Below, piece after piece: positions 50,689 to 59,330 of a stretch of DNA of 64,000 bases (positions within the stretch are counted from its first letter, which is position 1; every line of letters starts with the position of its first letter). The position numbers were made by a program, and so were the translations under genes. The stretch spans positions 3,837,501 to 3,901,500 of the forward strand of contig NZ_CP047146.1 in NCBI RefSeq assembly GCF_009834125.1. Direction: 5' to 3'. Under the pieces are notes generated by a model. That model was not told where the DNA came from. It searched no databases and saw only the letters and a list, made by a program, of their open reading frames with translations. This DNA comes from Streptomyces sp. GS7 (GTDB lineage: Bacteria; Actinomycetota; Actinomycetes; Streptomycetales; Streptomycetaceae).

Positions 50689-50799
50689 GAAAAGTGCTCC
50701 GCGGTGTGAGTCATCGTCGGAGCCGGGCAGCGTCGAGCACCGCACCGGCGGGAAACCGGAGTGCGGCGAAGCTGTCGGAAGGGTGAACGCAGCTCGCCG

Positions 50800-50889
50800 C
50801 TAGGCGGCGCTGCGGGGCTTGAGGAACCAGCTCTGGCCGGTGCACAGGAACATGCCGGGAACCGTATCAAGAGAGGTGACCGCACGCAT
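50800..50889 (-). CDS. Possible 29-codon upstream peptide of the Ere-family gene
   Basis: A short frame reads MRAVTSLDTVPGMFLCTGQS then WFLKPRSAA. The ATG at 50889 is preceded by GGAGAAC seven bases upstream. It ends at a GC-rich imperfect hairpin around its stop (CAGC-GCCGC paired with GCGGC-GA-GCTG). It lies 111 bases before the esterase start on the same strand. The position and hairpin fit a leader peptide for attenuation of an antibiotic-resistance gene, but a small RiPP-like or chance frame is also possible. Confidence 0.35.
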   Translation of the reverse strand: MRAVTSLDTVPGMFLCTGQSWFLKPRSAA

Positions 50890-51224
50890 CGCAGTTCTCC
50901 GGCCTGCCGGAGGCGAACAGGCGGGAGAGTGCGCGGATTCCGAAGGCGCTGGGGTCGGGTCGCGAGGGGGGAGCCGGTTGCCGGGGGAGTCGCCGATTCG
51001 CCGAAAGGCCATGTGCCAGAGCGGATAAAGGCCACTTGCCAGGGCGAATACGGGATCGCGCGCGGGAGTTGTCCCGCCGCGCCCGGAGCGCCCACCGGTC
51101 GGCCCTGGAACGCCGTCGGAAGTCCGGGAAAACCGCGGCCATGCCGTGCGGACGGCACACGTTATGGTGCTTCCGCAATCCGTTCAGGCGTGCTCAGACG
51201 CGCGGGGAAGAAGAAGGTCTCACG
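50890..51224. other. Divergent intergenic region
   Basis: About 335 bases between the short upstream peptide and the kinase. It should hold promoters for both directions. No supported gene and no clear operator are visible. Confidence 0.4.
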
Positions 51225-52754
51225 GTGTCCGATCTGGGACGACTGATAGCCGACCGCTACCGGCTGGTAGAGCGTGTGGGCCGCGGCGGCATGGGCACCG
51301 TGTGGCAGGCCGAGGACGAACTGCTCGGCCGACGCGTCGCCCTGAAGAAGCTGCACGTTCCGCCGCACCTGCACGAGGACGAGGTCCAGCGGCTCTACGA
51401 ACGCACCCGCCGCGAGGCCCGCAGCGCCGCCCGGATCACCCACCCCAACGTGATCGTCGTGCACGACGTCGTCGACGACGTGGGCCTGCCGTGCATCATC
51501 ATGGAGTACATACCCTCCGTCACGCTGGGCGATGTCCTGAAGCAGCGGGGCAGGTTGCCACTCGGCGAAGTGACCCGGATCGGCCGCATCATGGCTGTCG
51601 CGCTCCGCGCCGCGCACGACGCCGGAGTGCTGCACCGGGACGTCAAACCGGCCAACGTTCTCCTCGGGAACGACGGACGCATCGTCCTCACCGACTTCGG
51701 GATCGCCGTGGAGCCCGGAACGCCGTCGCTGACCAGGACCGGCGAGTTGGTCGGGTCGGTCCAGTACCTCGCGCCCGAACGCCTCCGGAGTGGGATCGCC
51801 GAGCCGGGGCCTGCCTGCGACCTGTGGTCCCTCGGCGTGACGCTGTACCAGGCGGTGGAAGGCCGCCTCCCGTTCCACCGGGACACCGCGATCGAGACGG
51901 CGTACGCCATCGCCGCCGAGGAGTACGAACCCCCGCGCGATGCAGGGAACCTGACCCCGGTGATCCAGGGGCTGCTGGTGAAGGACCCCGGCCGGCGCAT
52001 GGACGCTCACGAGGCCGAACGCCTCCTCGGCCGTACGGCCACGACCACGGCCGCGACCGCGTCCCTCGTTCCTCCCGCGCCGCCCGAGCGTGTGGACGAC
52101 CCCGTGGACGAGACCGTGGCCCCAGCGCCGGTGGGCAGGCGCAGCCGCCGCACGGCACTGTGGATCGTCTCCGCGGTGGTGGTCGCCGCCACCGTGACGG
52201 GCGGTGTGCTGCTGTGGCCCGGTGGCGGTGCTGCCACGGGGAGCGCCCACCCGTCTGGGGCCGGCACCTCCGGTCCCCCTCCGAACCCCAGCCCCTCCCC
52301 GCCGCCACCGCTTCCTGCCGGGTACCACCTCAAGACGGCCGACCAGGGCTTCTCCATCCCGGTACCGGACGGCTGGACCCTCAAGAACGTGCCCGGTGGT
52401 GAAGTCGCCTACCTCGACCCGTCCGGGCTGGTGGGCCTGAGGGTGGACGTCGTCGAGTTCGCGGGGTCCGATCCGCTGCGGCACTGGCATGAGACCGAAG
52501 AGGCCCAGACGCGTCGCGACAACCCGGGCTATGAGCGGGTCAGGATGGCCCCTACGACGTTCCGGGGGCGGCCCGCGGGGTACTGGGAGTTCACCTTCCG
52601 CGGCCAGGTGCGGGAGTACCGCGCGGTGGAGTTGGCTTTCTCCGACACCGATGGCACCCAGTACGTGGTCTACCTTTCCGCGCCGAACGCGCAATGGGAC
52701 CAGTACCGGCCGGTCTTCGACACCGCCGTCAAAGGAATCCGCTTCCGTCCCTAG
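51225..52754 (+). CDS. Transmembrane Ser/Thr protein kinase (PknB/Hanks type)
   Basis: A 509-residue kinase. The N-terminal kinase domain (about residues 10-270) has the glycine loop VGRGGMGTVWQAE, the Lys in RVALKKL, HRDVKPANVLL, the DFG in LTDFGIAVE and APERLR. A Pro-rich stretch, one membrane helix (ALWIVSAVVVAATVTGGVLL) and a 160-residue extracellular domain follow (YHLKTADQGFSIPVPDGWTL then LKNVPGGEVAYLD). This layout suggests a receptor kinase that reads an outside signal. The GTG at 51225 has GAAGAAGG upstream. It is alone on the plus strand. Confidence 0.92.
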   Translation: MSDLGRLIADRYRLVERVGRGGMGTVWQAEDELLGRRVALKKLHVPPHLHEDEVQRLYERTRREARSAARITHPNVIVVHDVVDDVGLPCIIMEYIPSVTLGDVLKQRGRLPLGEVTRIGRIMAVALRAAHDAGVLHRDVKPANVLLGNDGRIVLTDFGIAVEPGTPSLTRTGELVGSVQYLAPERLRSGIAEPGPACDLWSLGVTLYQAVEGRLPFHRDTAIETAYAIAAEEYEPPRDAGNLTPVIQGLLVKDPGRRMDAHEAERLLGRTATTTAATASLVPPAPPERVDDPVDETVAPAPVGRRSRRTALWIVSAVVVAATVTGGVLLWPGGGAATGSAHPSGAGTSGPPPNPSPSPPPPLPAGYHLKTADQGFSIPVPDGWTLKNVPGGEVAYLDPSGLVGLRVDVVEFAGSDPLRHWHETEEAQTRRDNPGYERVRMAPTTFRGRPAGYWEFTFRGQVREYRAVELAFSDTDGTQYVVYLSAPNAQWDQYRPVFDTAVKGIRFRP

Positions 52755-52874
52755 GCGCCGGCACCCGAGCAGAGTGGCCACCGGGAGTCGGCGCCCCGTG
52801 CGACGGAGTGGAGAACGTCTCCGCGGCCTGGAGATCCCGCGCTGTTGTTGGTCGGTCGACCCGGGCTCGGTGGG

Positions 52875-53867
52875 TCAGGCGAGCAGGTGCTCGGCCACGC
52901 CCGTGTCCGTGACGAGGCCGTTGAACAGGCCGGTCTTCAGAGCTGCCGCGGTGGCGGCGGCCCGCTGGGAGCCGTCGGCCAGGAGAACGACGTCGGGCAC
53001 GCGGCGGAGTTCCTCGAAGCTGATGGCGATGATCCGTTCGGTGAGTTCAGGGGCGACGATCCGGCCGTCGCCGTCGAGGAGGTGACCGGATACCTCGGCG
53101 CACGCTCCCAGGCTCCGGTAGTTCTCGCGCTCCGCGTCGCCGAGTGCGTCGTAGACGGTGGACAGCCCCGGCCCCCAGGCGCCGACCGTGATGACTGCCT
53201 TGGTGACCTGGCTGAACCGGCTGACGGCTTCGACGATGCCGGGATGCCGACGCAGGGTCCGGGCCGTCGCGCCGTCAGGCAGCAGCAGTGGCGCGTAGAT
53301 GGGGTAGGCGACGCCTCGCGATACCGCCGCGGCTCGGCGCACCGCTTCCACGGCATTCGCGTCGACCGGCCGCAGGGGGGTCACCCCGCACAGTTGCACG
53401 ACGGTGCACCGGGGCAGGGAGGTCAGTTCGGGGCTGAGCGCCTCGATCTCGGGGCCCCAGATGAGCCCGAGGACGTCGTCCTCCGTGACGATCTCGGCGA
53501 GCAGGCCCGCGGCCACGGCGCCGAGGCGGCGGGTGACCAGCGCTGCACCGCCCGGGTCTTGTACCTGGGAGGTGAACACGATGGCGTGGCTCAGGCCGTA
53601 GCGGGTGCGCAGGGCGTCGGATCGTTCGGCGTCCAGTTCCGGGGGCAGCCGGATCTCCAGCCGGATCAAGCCGTCGCGCAGAGCGGTCTCCAGCATCCGG
53701 GCGACTTTGAAGCGGCTGATACCGAATTCCTCAGCGATCTCGATCTTGGATTTGCCTTCGAGATAGAACCTCCGGGCCATTGCGGCCGTTTGCACAAGCT
53801 CTTCCGGGCCCGCGTGATGCGGTCGGGCTCCGGCCCTCGCCTTGTCCCGGGTCCTCACGGTGAACAC
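52875..53867 (-). CDS. SorC/DeoR-type sugar-binding transcriptional regulator
   Basis: A 330-residue regulator. The N-terminal HTH is LVQTAAMARRFYLEGKSKIE then IAEEFGISRFKVARMLETAL. The rest is a sugar-phosphate-binding domain of the SorC type: LGLIWGPEIEALSPELTSLP, VTKAVITVGAWGPGLSTVYD and RVPDVVLLADGSQRAAATAA. It is thought to bind a phosphorylated sugar or polyol. It lies 820 bases past the end of the ABC operon on the same strand, separated by the anti-sigma-like gene, so it may regulate polyol uptake. The GTG at 53867 has only a weak ribosome site. Confidence 0.85.
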   Translation of the reverse strand: MFTVRTRDKARAGARPHHAGPEELVQTAAMARRFYLEGKSKIEIAEEFGISRFKVARMLETALRDGLIRLEIRLPPELDAERSDALRTRYGLSHAIVFTSQVQDPGGAALVTRRLGAVAAGLLAEIVTEDDVLGLIWGPEIEALSPELTSLPRCTVVQLCGVTPLRPVDANAVEAVRRAAAVSRGVAYPIYAPLLLPDGATARTLRRHPGIVEAVSRFSQVTKAVITVGAWGPGLSTVYDALGDAERENYRSLGACAEVSGHLLDGDGRIVAPELTERIIAISFEELRRVPDVVLLADGSQRAAATAAALKTGLFNGLVTDTGVAEHLLA

Positions 53868-53888
53868 CTCGGAGTCATGACGGACACC

Positions 53889-54368
53889 TCAGATCGTGTC
53901 GGCACTGGTCGCGCGGGGCAGACGGGCCCGAACCCATTTGCCGCCGCGGGGATCCCTCCCGGACGTCCAGGACTCGGCAAGTGCAGCGATGATCACCAGC
54001 CCACGTCCGGAGTCGTCTCCGTGTTCGGGCGCGCGTGGTACGGGCAGGACCGCCGATCCGTCACGCACCTCGATGTGGAGGACGTCGGGTTGCAGTGCCA
54101 GGGTGAGAGTGATCATGGAGTCCGGCGCGTGCCCCACGCCGCGCTCGGCCAGCAGCAGTGCCGCTCCGTGGCGGATGGCGTTGGTCGCCAGTTCGCAGAC
54201 GATCAGCACCGCCGCATCGATGAGTTCCTCGCCCTCGTCCCACAGGCGCAGGCACTCCCTGGTGAAGGTCCGTGCCTGCCGTGCAGCGGGCAGAACCGCT
54301 TTCAATTCGAGCGAGGCGGAGGCGACTTCGGTATGTGGGGGCGCGTCGCATTCGGCCACAGCAGACAT
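53889..54368 (-). CDS. ATP-binding protein, anti-sigma-factor-like (HATPase)
   Basis: A 159-residue RsbW/SpoIIAB-like histidine-kinase-type ATPase domain. The N box is LIVCELATNAIRHGAALLLA. The G box is DDSGRGLVIIAALAESW. Such small Streptomyces proteins act as anti-sigma factors or regulators of them; there is no anti-anti-sigma gene beside it. It starts at the ATG 54368 and ends 21 bases before the SorC-type regulator, so they may be co-transcribed. Confidence 0.85.
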   Translation of the reverse strand: MSAVAECDAPPHTEVASASLELKAVLPAARQARTFTRECLRLWDEGEELIDAAVLIVCELATNAIRHGAALLLAERGVGHAPDSMITLTLALQPDVLHIEVRDGSAVLPVPRAPEHGDDSGRGLVIIAALAESWTSGRDPRGGKWVRARLPRATSADTI

Positions 54369-54689
54369 TTTCTTGACCCTTCAAGAAAATCCGCGGTCCG
54401 CTTCGAGGATGTCGCGTCCTCAAGGCGGGGTTCCTGCTGCAGTACGGGTGATCAAGGATCGTGTATGTCATTGACGACAGCGGACTCGGATATCCCGCAC
54501 CGCAACTCCTACTCAAACGAGCAATTGCGTCTCATATGTTCACTTGCTCTTCCATTAGAACTCGATGTCGGGCGAAGTCAATAGGTCAGCGGGTCTCCGG
54601 CGGAGATTTTTCAAAAATTGAGCGCACGGTGCACAAATGAGCAGACTGGGGCGGAATTTCGGTGACCGTGCGCAGCAATTCGGGAACGT
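54369..54689. other. Intergenic region between ATP-binding protein gene and ABC operon
   Basis: About 320 bases that are lower in GC than the surroundings, with a short perfect inverted repeat ATTTTT-C-AAAAAT at 54605-54617. It should hold the promoter of the anti-sigma-like gene. No gene is supported. Confidence 0.45.
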
Positions 54690-55772
54690 TCAGTCCAGCC
54701 GTTCGCCGGTGCCGGGGTGGAAGAGGTGGATTTCGCCGGTGTCGCGGAGCCCGGCGGTGACGGTCTGCCCGATGGCCGGCGGGGTGCGGCCGTCGACGCG
54801 GAGGACGAACCGTTGGTCCGGGGCACCGAGGAGCGCCTTACCGTGCAGATAGGCGTCGGCGCCGAGTTCCTCCACGAGTTCGACGGTGAGCTTGAAGCCT
54901 TCCTGCTCCGGGCCGACCAGCCTCAGAGCCTCCGGGCGGATTCCCAGCGTGACCTCGGTGAGGTCGGCGGTGACGGAGCGCGGCAAGGGGAGAACCGTCT
55001 CGCCCAGGTGTGCTCCCCTCTCGCTCACGGGCACGGTGTGCAGATTCATCGCGGGCGAGCCGATGAATCCGGCGACGAAGGCGTTCGCGGGGCGCTCGTA
55101 GAGGGTTCGCGGGGTGTCGCACTGCCGGAGGACTCCGTCCTTGAGCACGGCGACCCGGTGGCCCATGGTCATCGCTTCGACCTGGTCGTGGGTGACGTAG
55201 ACGGTCGTGGTGCCGAGCCGCGCCTGCAGGGCAGCGATGTTGGCACGGGTTTCCACCCGCAGCTTCGCGTCCAGGTTGGACAGCGGCTCGTCCATGAGGA
55301 ACACCGAGGGTTCCCGCACGATCGCCCGGCCCATGGCCACGCGTTGCCGCTGTCCGCCCGAAAGCGCCTTGGGTTTGCGGTCGAGGTACTTCTCCAGGTC
55401 CAGCAACCGGGCGGCCTCCGTCACCTTCTCGGTGAGGGTTTCCTTGGGCACGCCGCGAAGTTTCAGCGCGAAACCCATGTTCTGCGCCACGGTCATGTGC
55501 GGGTACAGCGCGTACGACTGGAAGACCATCGCGATGTCCCGCTCCTTCGGCGGTGCGTGGGTCACGTCGCGGTCGCCGATCGCTATGCGGCCCGAGTCGA
55601 CGTCCTCCAGACCGGCGAGCATGCGCAGCGCGGTGGTCTTCCCCGATCCCGAAGGGCCGACGAGTACCAGGAACTCACCGTCGGCGATTGCCAGATCCAG
55701 CCGGTCCACCGCCGTCACCGGCGGTGTCCCCGGGTAGATCCGGGATGCCTGCTCGTACCGAACCTCAGCCAT
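54690..55772 (-). CDS. Sugar/polyol ABC transporter ATP-binding protein (MsmK/UgpC type)
   Basis: A 360-residue ATPase. Walker A is VGPSGSGKTTALRML, the signature is LSGGQRQRVAMGRA, Walker B is VFLMDEPLSNLDAKLRVETR, and the switch His is in VYVTHDQVEAMTMG. A C-terminal regulatory MOBE/TOBE domain follows, with HLFHPGTGERLD at the end. It is the last gene of the operon, 67 bases after the second permease. It energises the two permeases. Confidence 0.92.
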   Translation of the reverse strand: MAEVRYEQASRIYPGTPPVTAVDRLDLAIADGEFLVLVGPSGSGKTTALRMLAGLEDVDSGRIAIGDRDVTHAPPKERDIAMVFQSYALYPHMTVAQNMGFALKLRGVPKETLTEKVTEAARLLDLEKYLDRKPKALSGGQRQRVAMGRAIVREPSVFLMDEPLSNLDAKLRVETRANIAALQARLGTTTVYVTHDQVEAMTMGHRVAVLKDGVLRQCDTPRTLYERPANAFVAGFIGSPAMNLHTVPVSERGAHLGETVLPLPRSVTADLTEVTLGIRPEALRLVGPEQEGFKLTVELVEELGADAYLHGKALLGAPDQRFVLRVDGRTPPAIGQTVTAGLRDTGEIHLFHPGTGERLD

Positions 55773-55839
55773 GTTTCCTCACTCTTCCTCTTTCCAACGG
55801 AGTTCCAATGGAGCCAATGGGAGCCGGGACGGCAGGGCC

Positions 55840-56718
55840 TTACTTGACCGCTCCCATCGACAGGCCGCGGACAAGTTGCTTCTGGGCGAGCCAGCCGGCC
55901 AGGAGCACGGGCAGGCAGGCCAGGGTGGCGGCGGCGGCGAGCTTGGCCCAGTACAGGCCCTCGCTGGTCATGAAGCCGACGAGGAAGACGGGCATGGTCG
56001 CCGCCCGCACCGACGTCAGGTTGAGCGCGAAGAAGAACTCGTTCCACGAGAAGATCACGCAGATCAGCGCTGTGGCGGCGATGCCGGGAGCGACGATGGG
56101 CAGCATGATCCGGGTGATCTCCTGGCGGAGTGTGACCCCGTCCACCCGGGCGGCCTCCAGGACCTCGCGGGGGACCTCCAGGAAGAACGAGCGCAGCATC
56201 CACACCGCGATCGGCAGGTTCATCGCGGTGTACAGCATGATCAGGGTGCCGACGTTGTCCAGTGCGCCGAGATCGCGCACCGCGAGGTAGATCGGGATGA
56301 TCGCCGCGACCACCGGCAGCATCTTCGTGGAGATGAAGAAGAACAGTGCGTCCCGCCACTTGCGGACGGATCTGATCGACAGGGCATAGGTCGCCGGGAC
56401 GCCCAGCGCCAGGACCAGGAGGGTGGAGAGCACGGTCGCCAGCGCCGAGTTGGCCAGGTACGGACCGATACCGCTGTCGAACACCGCCTTGAACTGGCCG
56501 AGCGTCGGCGAGAACACGAGGTGCGGGGTGGTCGTGTAGGCGTCGGACTCCTGCTTGAACGCCGTGAGCGCCATCCACAGCACGGGGAAGAAGAAGACCA
56601 GCCCGGCCAGCCACGCGCCTGCGGTCCAGGACGCGGTGCCCAACAGGCGCCGCAGGGGGCCGCGTACCGCGGTACGCGCGGTTGCGGTGTCGGCGGGGGT
56701 GCCGGGGGCTGTGGTCAT
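55840..56718 (-). CDS. Carbohydrate ABC transporter permease (MalG/SmoG type)
   Basis: A 292-residue membrane protein with about six helices. The MalG-type EAA motif is LRSFFLEVPREVLEAARVDG then VTLRQEITRIMLP. The segment ISTKMLPVVAAIIPIYLAVR then LGALDNVGTLIMLYTAMNLP is characteristic of polyol (sorbitol/mannitol) transporters such as SmoG. The ATG overlaps the stop of the other permease gene (ATGA), so the two are translationally coupled. Confidence 0.9.
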   Translation of the reverse strand: MTTAPGTPADTATARTAVRGPLRRLLGTASWTAGAWLAGLVFFFPVLWMALTAFKQESDAYTTTPHLVFSPTLGQFKAVFDSGIGPYLANSALATVLSTLLVLALGVPATYALSIRSVRKWRDALFFFISTKMLPVVAAIIPIYLAVRDLGALDNVGTLIMLYTAMNLPIAVWMLRSFFLEVPREVLEAARVDGVTLRQEITRIMLPIVAPGIAATALICVIFSWNEFFFALNLTSVRAATMPVFLVGFMTSEGLYWAKLAAAATLACLPVLLAGWLAQKQLVRGLSMGAVK

Positions 56719-57662
56719 CACGCCCTCCCTTCGGTCGTGGAGAACACCGTGAACAGCATGCGCAGGGCGACCGAGGCGACGACGATGGTGCCGACGACGG
56801 TCACCACGCCGAGTGCGGATGCCTGCCCGACGTCGAAGCCGAGGAACGCACGCTGGTAGAGGTAGTACGGGAGGTTGGTGGTGGCCGTCCCCGGACCGCC
56901 CTGCGTCGTCATGAAGATGACGTCGAAGGTGTTGACCAGGTAGATCGCTCCGAGGAGCACCCCCAGTTCGATGTAGGCGCGCAGATGCGGCAGGGTGATC
57001 GCGCGGAAGGTCGTCCAGGGCCCGGCTCCGTCGACGCGTGCGGCCTCCAGCACCTCGCCCGACTGACTCTGCAGCCCGGCGAGCACGATCAGCATCATGA
57101 ACGGCGTCCACTGCCACACCAGCACGGTGACGATCGAGGCCATCGGGAAGCGGCTGACGAAATCGACGGGCGCGACGCCGACCAGCCGGAGCAGGTAGTT
57201 GGCGATGCCGTAGACCGGGTCGAGCATCGTGGTCTTCCACAGCAGCCCGGCGACGGTCGGCATGATCAGGAACGGGGCGATCAGCAGCGTGCGGACGACG
57301 CCCCGGCCGGGAAACCCGCGGTCCAGCAGCACCGCGAGGCCGATACCGAGCACCATGGAGATCGCGACGGCGAGCAGGGTCATCTCGATCTCGGTGAACA
57401 GCGCGCTGCGGAACGCACTGTCGGTGAAGACGTTGGCATAGTTCCCCAGCCCGACCCAGTGCTGGGATCCGGGGCGTACCAGGTTCCAGGACTGGAACGA
57501 GAAGATCACCGTGAAGACGAACGGGATCTGCGTGACGACGATCATGAACAGCAGTGCCGGTGCCAGTGGCAGACGGCGCTGCCAGGCCTCGCGGCGTGCC
57601 GTCGCGGGTGGTCGCGCTCCGGGCATCATCGGCCCGGGACGGGGTGGGGCGTGGGTCGCCAT
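56718..57662 (-). CDS. Carbohydrate ABC transporter permease (MalF/SmoF type)
   Basis: A 314-residue membrane protein with six to seven helices. The EAA motif is SGEVLEAARVDGAGPWTTFR then AITLPHLR. Typical features are TLLIAPFLIMPTVAGLLWKT and LVWQWTPFMMLIVLAGLQSQ. It pairs with the MalG-type permease downstream and starts 31 bases after the binding-protein gene. Its similarity to polyol transporters, as I recall them, supports sorbitol- or mannitol-type uptake. Confidence 0.9.
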   Translation of the reverse strand: MATHAPPRPGPMMPGARPPATARREAWQRRLPLAPALLFMIVVTQIPFVFTVIFSFQSWNLVRPGSQHWVGLGNYANVFTDSAFRSALFTEIEMTLLAVAISMVLGIGLAVLLDRGFPGRGVVRTLLIAPFLIMPTVAGLLWKTTMLDPVYGIANYLLRLVGVAPVDFVSRFPMASIVTVLVWQWTPFMMLIVLAGLQSQSGEVLEAARVDGAGPWTTFRAITLPHLRAYIELGVLLGAIYLVNTFDVIFMTTQGGPGTATTNLPYYLYQRAFLGFDVGQASALGVVTVVGTIVVASVALRMLFTVFSTTEGRA

Positions 57663-57693
57663 GACGCCTCCCTTCTGGTGGTGGACGGTCCGG

Positions 57694-59064
57694 TCAGGGG
57701 TGCTGGTAGGTACGGCCGACGGTCTGGGCGTACTGCTGGGACTGCGCCAACGCGGCGGGCACCGACTGCTGTCCGGCGATGGCGGCGGTGACCTGCTGGC
57801 TGACGCGGGTGCCCAGGTCCTCGAACTCGGGGATGTCCAGGAACTGCACTCCGGTGTACGGAACGGGTTCCACCGTGGAGTGCGCCGGATCGGTGCCGCT
57901 GATGGCGTGCAGGGTCGGTTCGGCGAAGGCGGCGGCTGCCTTGCGGTACTGCGGGATCCGGTACGTGGAGTTCCGGCTGCCCGGCGGTACCCGCGACCAG
58001 CCCAGCTTCTCGCCGACCAGCCTGATGTAGTCCTTGGAGGTCGCCCAGGACATGAACTGCCAGGCGGCCTGCCGGTGCGCGCTGGTCTTCGGGATGGCCA
58101 GCGACCAGGTGTACAGCCAGCCCGAGGACGCCGTCTTCTCGACCGGGGCGGGCGCGTATCCGATCTTGCCGACGACCTTGCTGCTGGTGGGGTCCTCCAG
58201 CGACCCGGCCGCCGAGGTGGCGTCGTACCACATCGCCGCGGTGCCCTGGGCCATGTCCGTACCGCACTCGGTGAATCCGGCGGTGGGGGCGCCCGGTTCG
58301 CCGTCGCGGCGCAGCAGGTCGGTGTAGAAGCCGACCGCCTTCTGCACCGGGGGTGACGTGAGCTGGGCGTTCCACTGCGGGTCGTACCAGCGGCCGCCGA
58401 AGGTGTTGATCACGGTGTTCAGCGGCGCCAGGTTCTCGCCCCAGCCGGGGACGCCGCGCAGGCAGATGCCGGCCATGTGGTGGGCCGGGTCGTTCAACCT
58501 GTCTGCCAGAGCGGCCACTTGGGTCCAGGTCGGATGGGCGGGCATGGTGAGGTGGTGGGCAGCGAAGACGTCCTTGCGGTACATCAGGAACGACGACTCG
58601 CCGTAGAAGGGCACCGAGTACAGGTCGCCGTGGGAGGACAGGGACGCGCGGACGGGGCCGATGAGGTCGTTCGGGTCGTAGCCCGGTGTGCGGTCGGCGT
58701 ACGGCTGGAGGTCGGCCAGCCAGCCGTTGCGCGCCCACATCGGCGTCTCGTAGTTGCTGATCATCACCACGTCGAACTCGTGGCTGCCGGTGGCCACCGA
58801 CTCGGTGATCTTCTGGCGCGCCTGGTTCTCCGGGAGGGTGACGTAGTGGACGTGGACGCCCGGGTGGGAGCGCTCGAAGGACGAGGTCAGGGTCTCCACG
58901 TCCTGCATCTGCGGGTTGGCGACGATCGCCACGGTGATGGTGGTGCCCGAGGCGGAGCCGCCGCTCATCGCGCCGGCTCCCGCGCACGCTGTGGCCGACA
59001 GCAGCACAGCGGCGATCGACGCGGCCGCGGCCGCGGCACGTCGCCCTGCTCGTCGGATTCGCAT
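57694..59064 (-). CDS. Sugar/polyol ABC transporter substrate-binding lipoprotein
   Basis: A 456-residue extracellular binding protein. Residues 1-27 form a lipoprotein signal with LLSATAC as lipobox. The mature part is a type 1 solute-binding protein: ANPQMQDVETLTSSFERSHP, FDVVMISNYETPMWARNGWL, DLYSVPFYGESSFLMYRKDV and WQFMSWATSKDYIRLVGEKL. It resembles SmoE-type polyol-binding proteins. The ATG at 59064 has GGAGAAAAGG upstream. It heads the operon of two permeases and the ATPase. It is divergent from the DeoR regulator. Confidence 0.9.
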   Translation of the reverse strand: MRIRRAGRRAAAAAASIAAVLLSATACAGAGAMSGGSASGTTITVAIVANPQMQDVETLTSSFERSHPGVHVHYVTLPENQARQKITESVATGSHEFDVVMISNYETPMWARNGWLADLQPYADRTPGYDPNDLIGPVRASLSSHGDLYSVPFYGESSFLMYRKDVFAAHHLTMPAHPTWTQVAALADRLNDPAHHMAGICLRGVPGWGENLAPLNTVINTFGGRWYDPQWNAQLTSPPVQKAVGFYTDLLRRDGEPGAPTAGFTECGTDMAQGTAAMWYDATSAAGSLEDPTSSKVVGKIGYAPAPVEKTASSGWLYTWSLAIPKTSAHRQAAWQFMSWATSKDYIRLVGEKLGWSRVPPGSRNSTYRIPQYRKAAAAFAEPTLHAISGTDPAHSTVEPVPYTGVQFLDIPEFEDLGTRVSQQVTAAIAGQQSVPAALAQSQQYAQTVGRTYQHP

Positions 59065-59330
59065 CCTTTTCTCCTTGCTGTCGTCCCCTACGGGGGCTGC
59101 ACGGGGGAGGGGGAAGGCCATGCGCGCTACCGATCGCGCGCTGATCGGGGTGGGGTGGGTGAGGACCTCCGGGCGGCCGCGGCTGTGAGGGGCGTCCCGC
59201 CCTCGGGTAGCAGGCGGCCTGTTGGTCAGCATCTTGAATCGCATCTCGGATAATTTCAATAACTTCTCAGAGAGTGTGTGATGATTGTGGGTGCGGCGGG
59301 GGCCGCACAGTAGAAGCGAGGGGGTACGGG
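59065..59330. promoter_or_regulatory. Divergent promoter region of the polyol ABC operon and DeoR gene
   Basis: About 266 bases between the divergent starts. The stretch 59230-59290 is relatively AT-rich (GGATAATTTCAATAACTTCTC) and likely contains promoters and a DeoR operator; AATTTCAATAACTT resembles a loosely repeated site. I cannot define the operator exactly. Confidence 0.4.
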
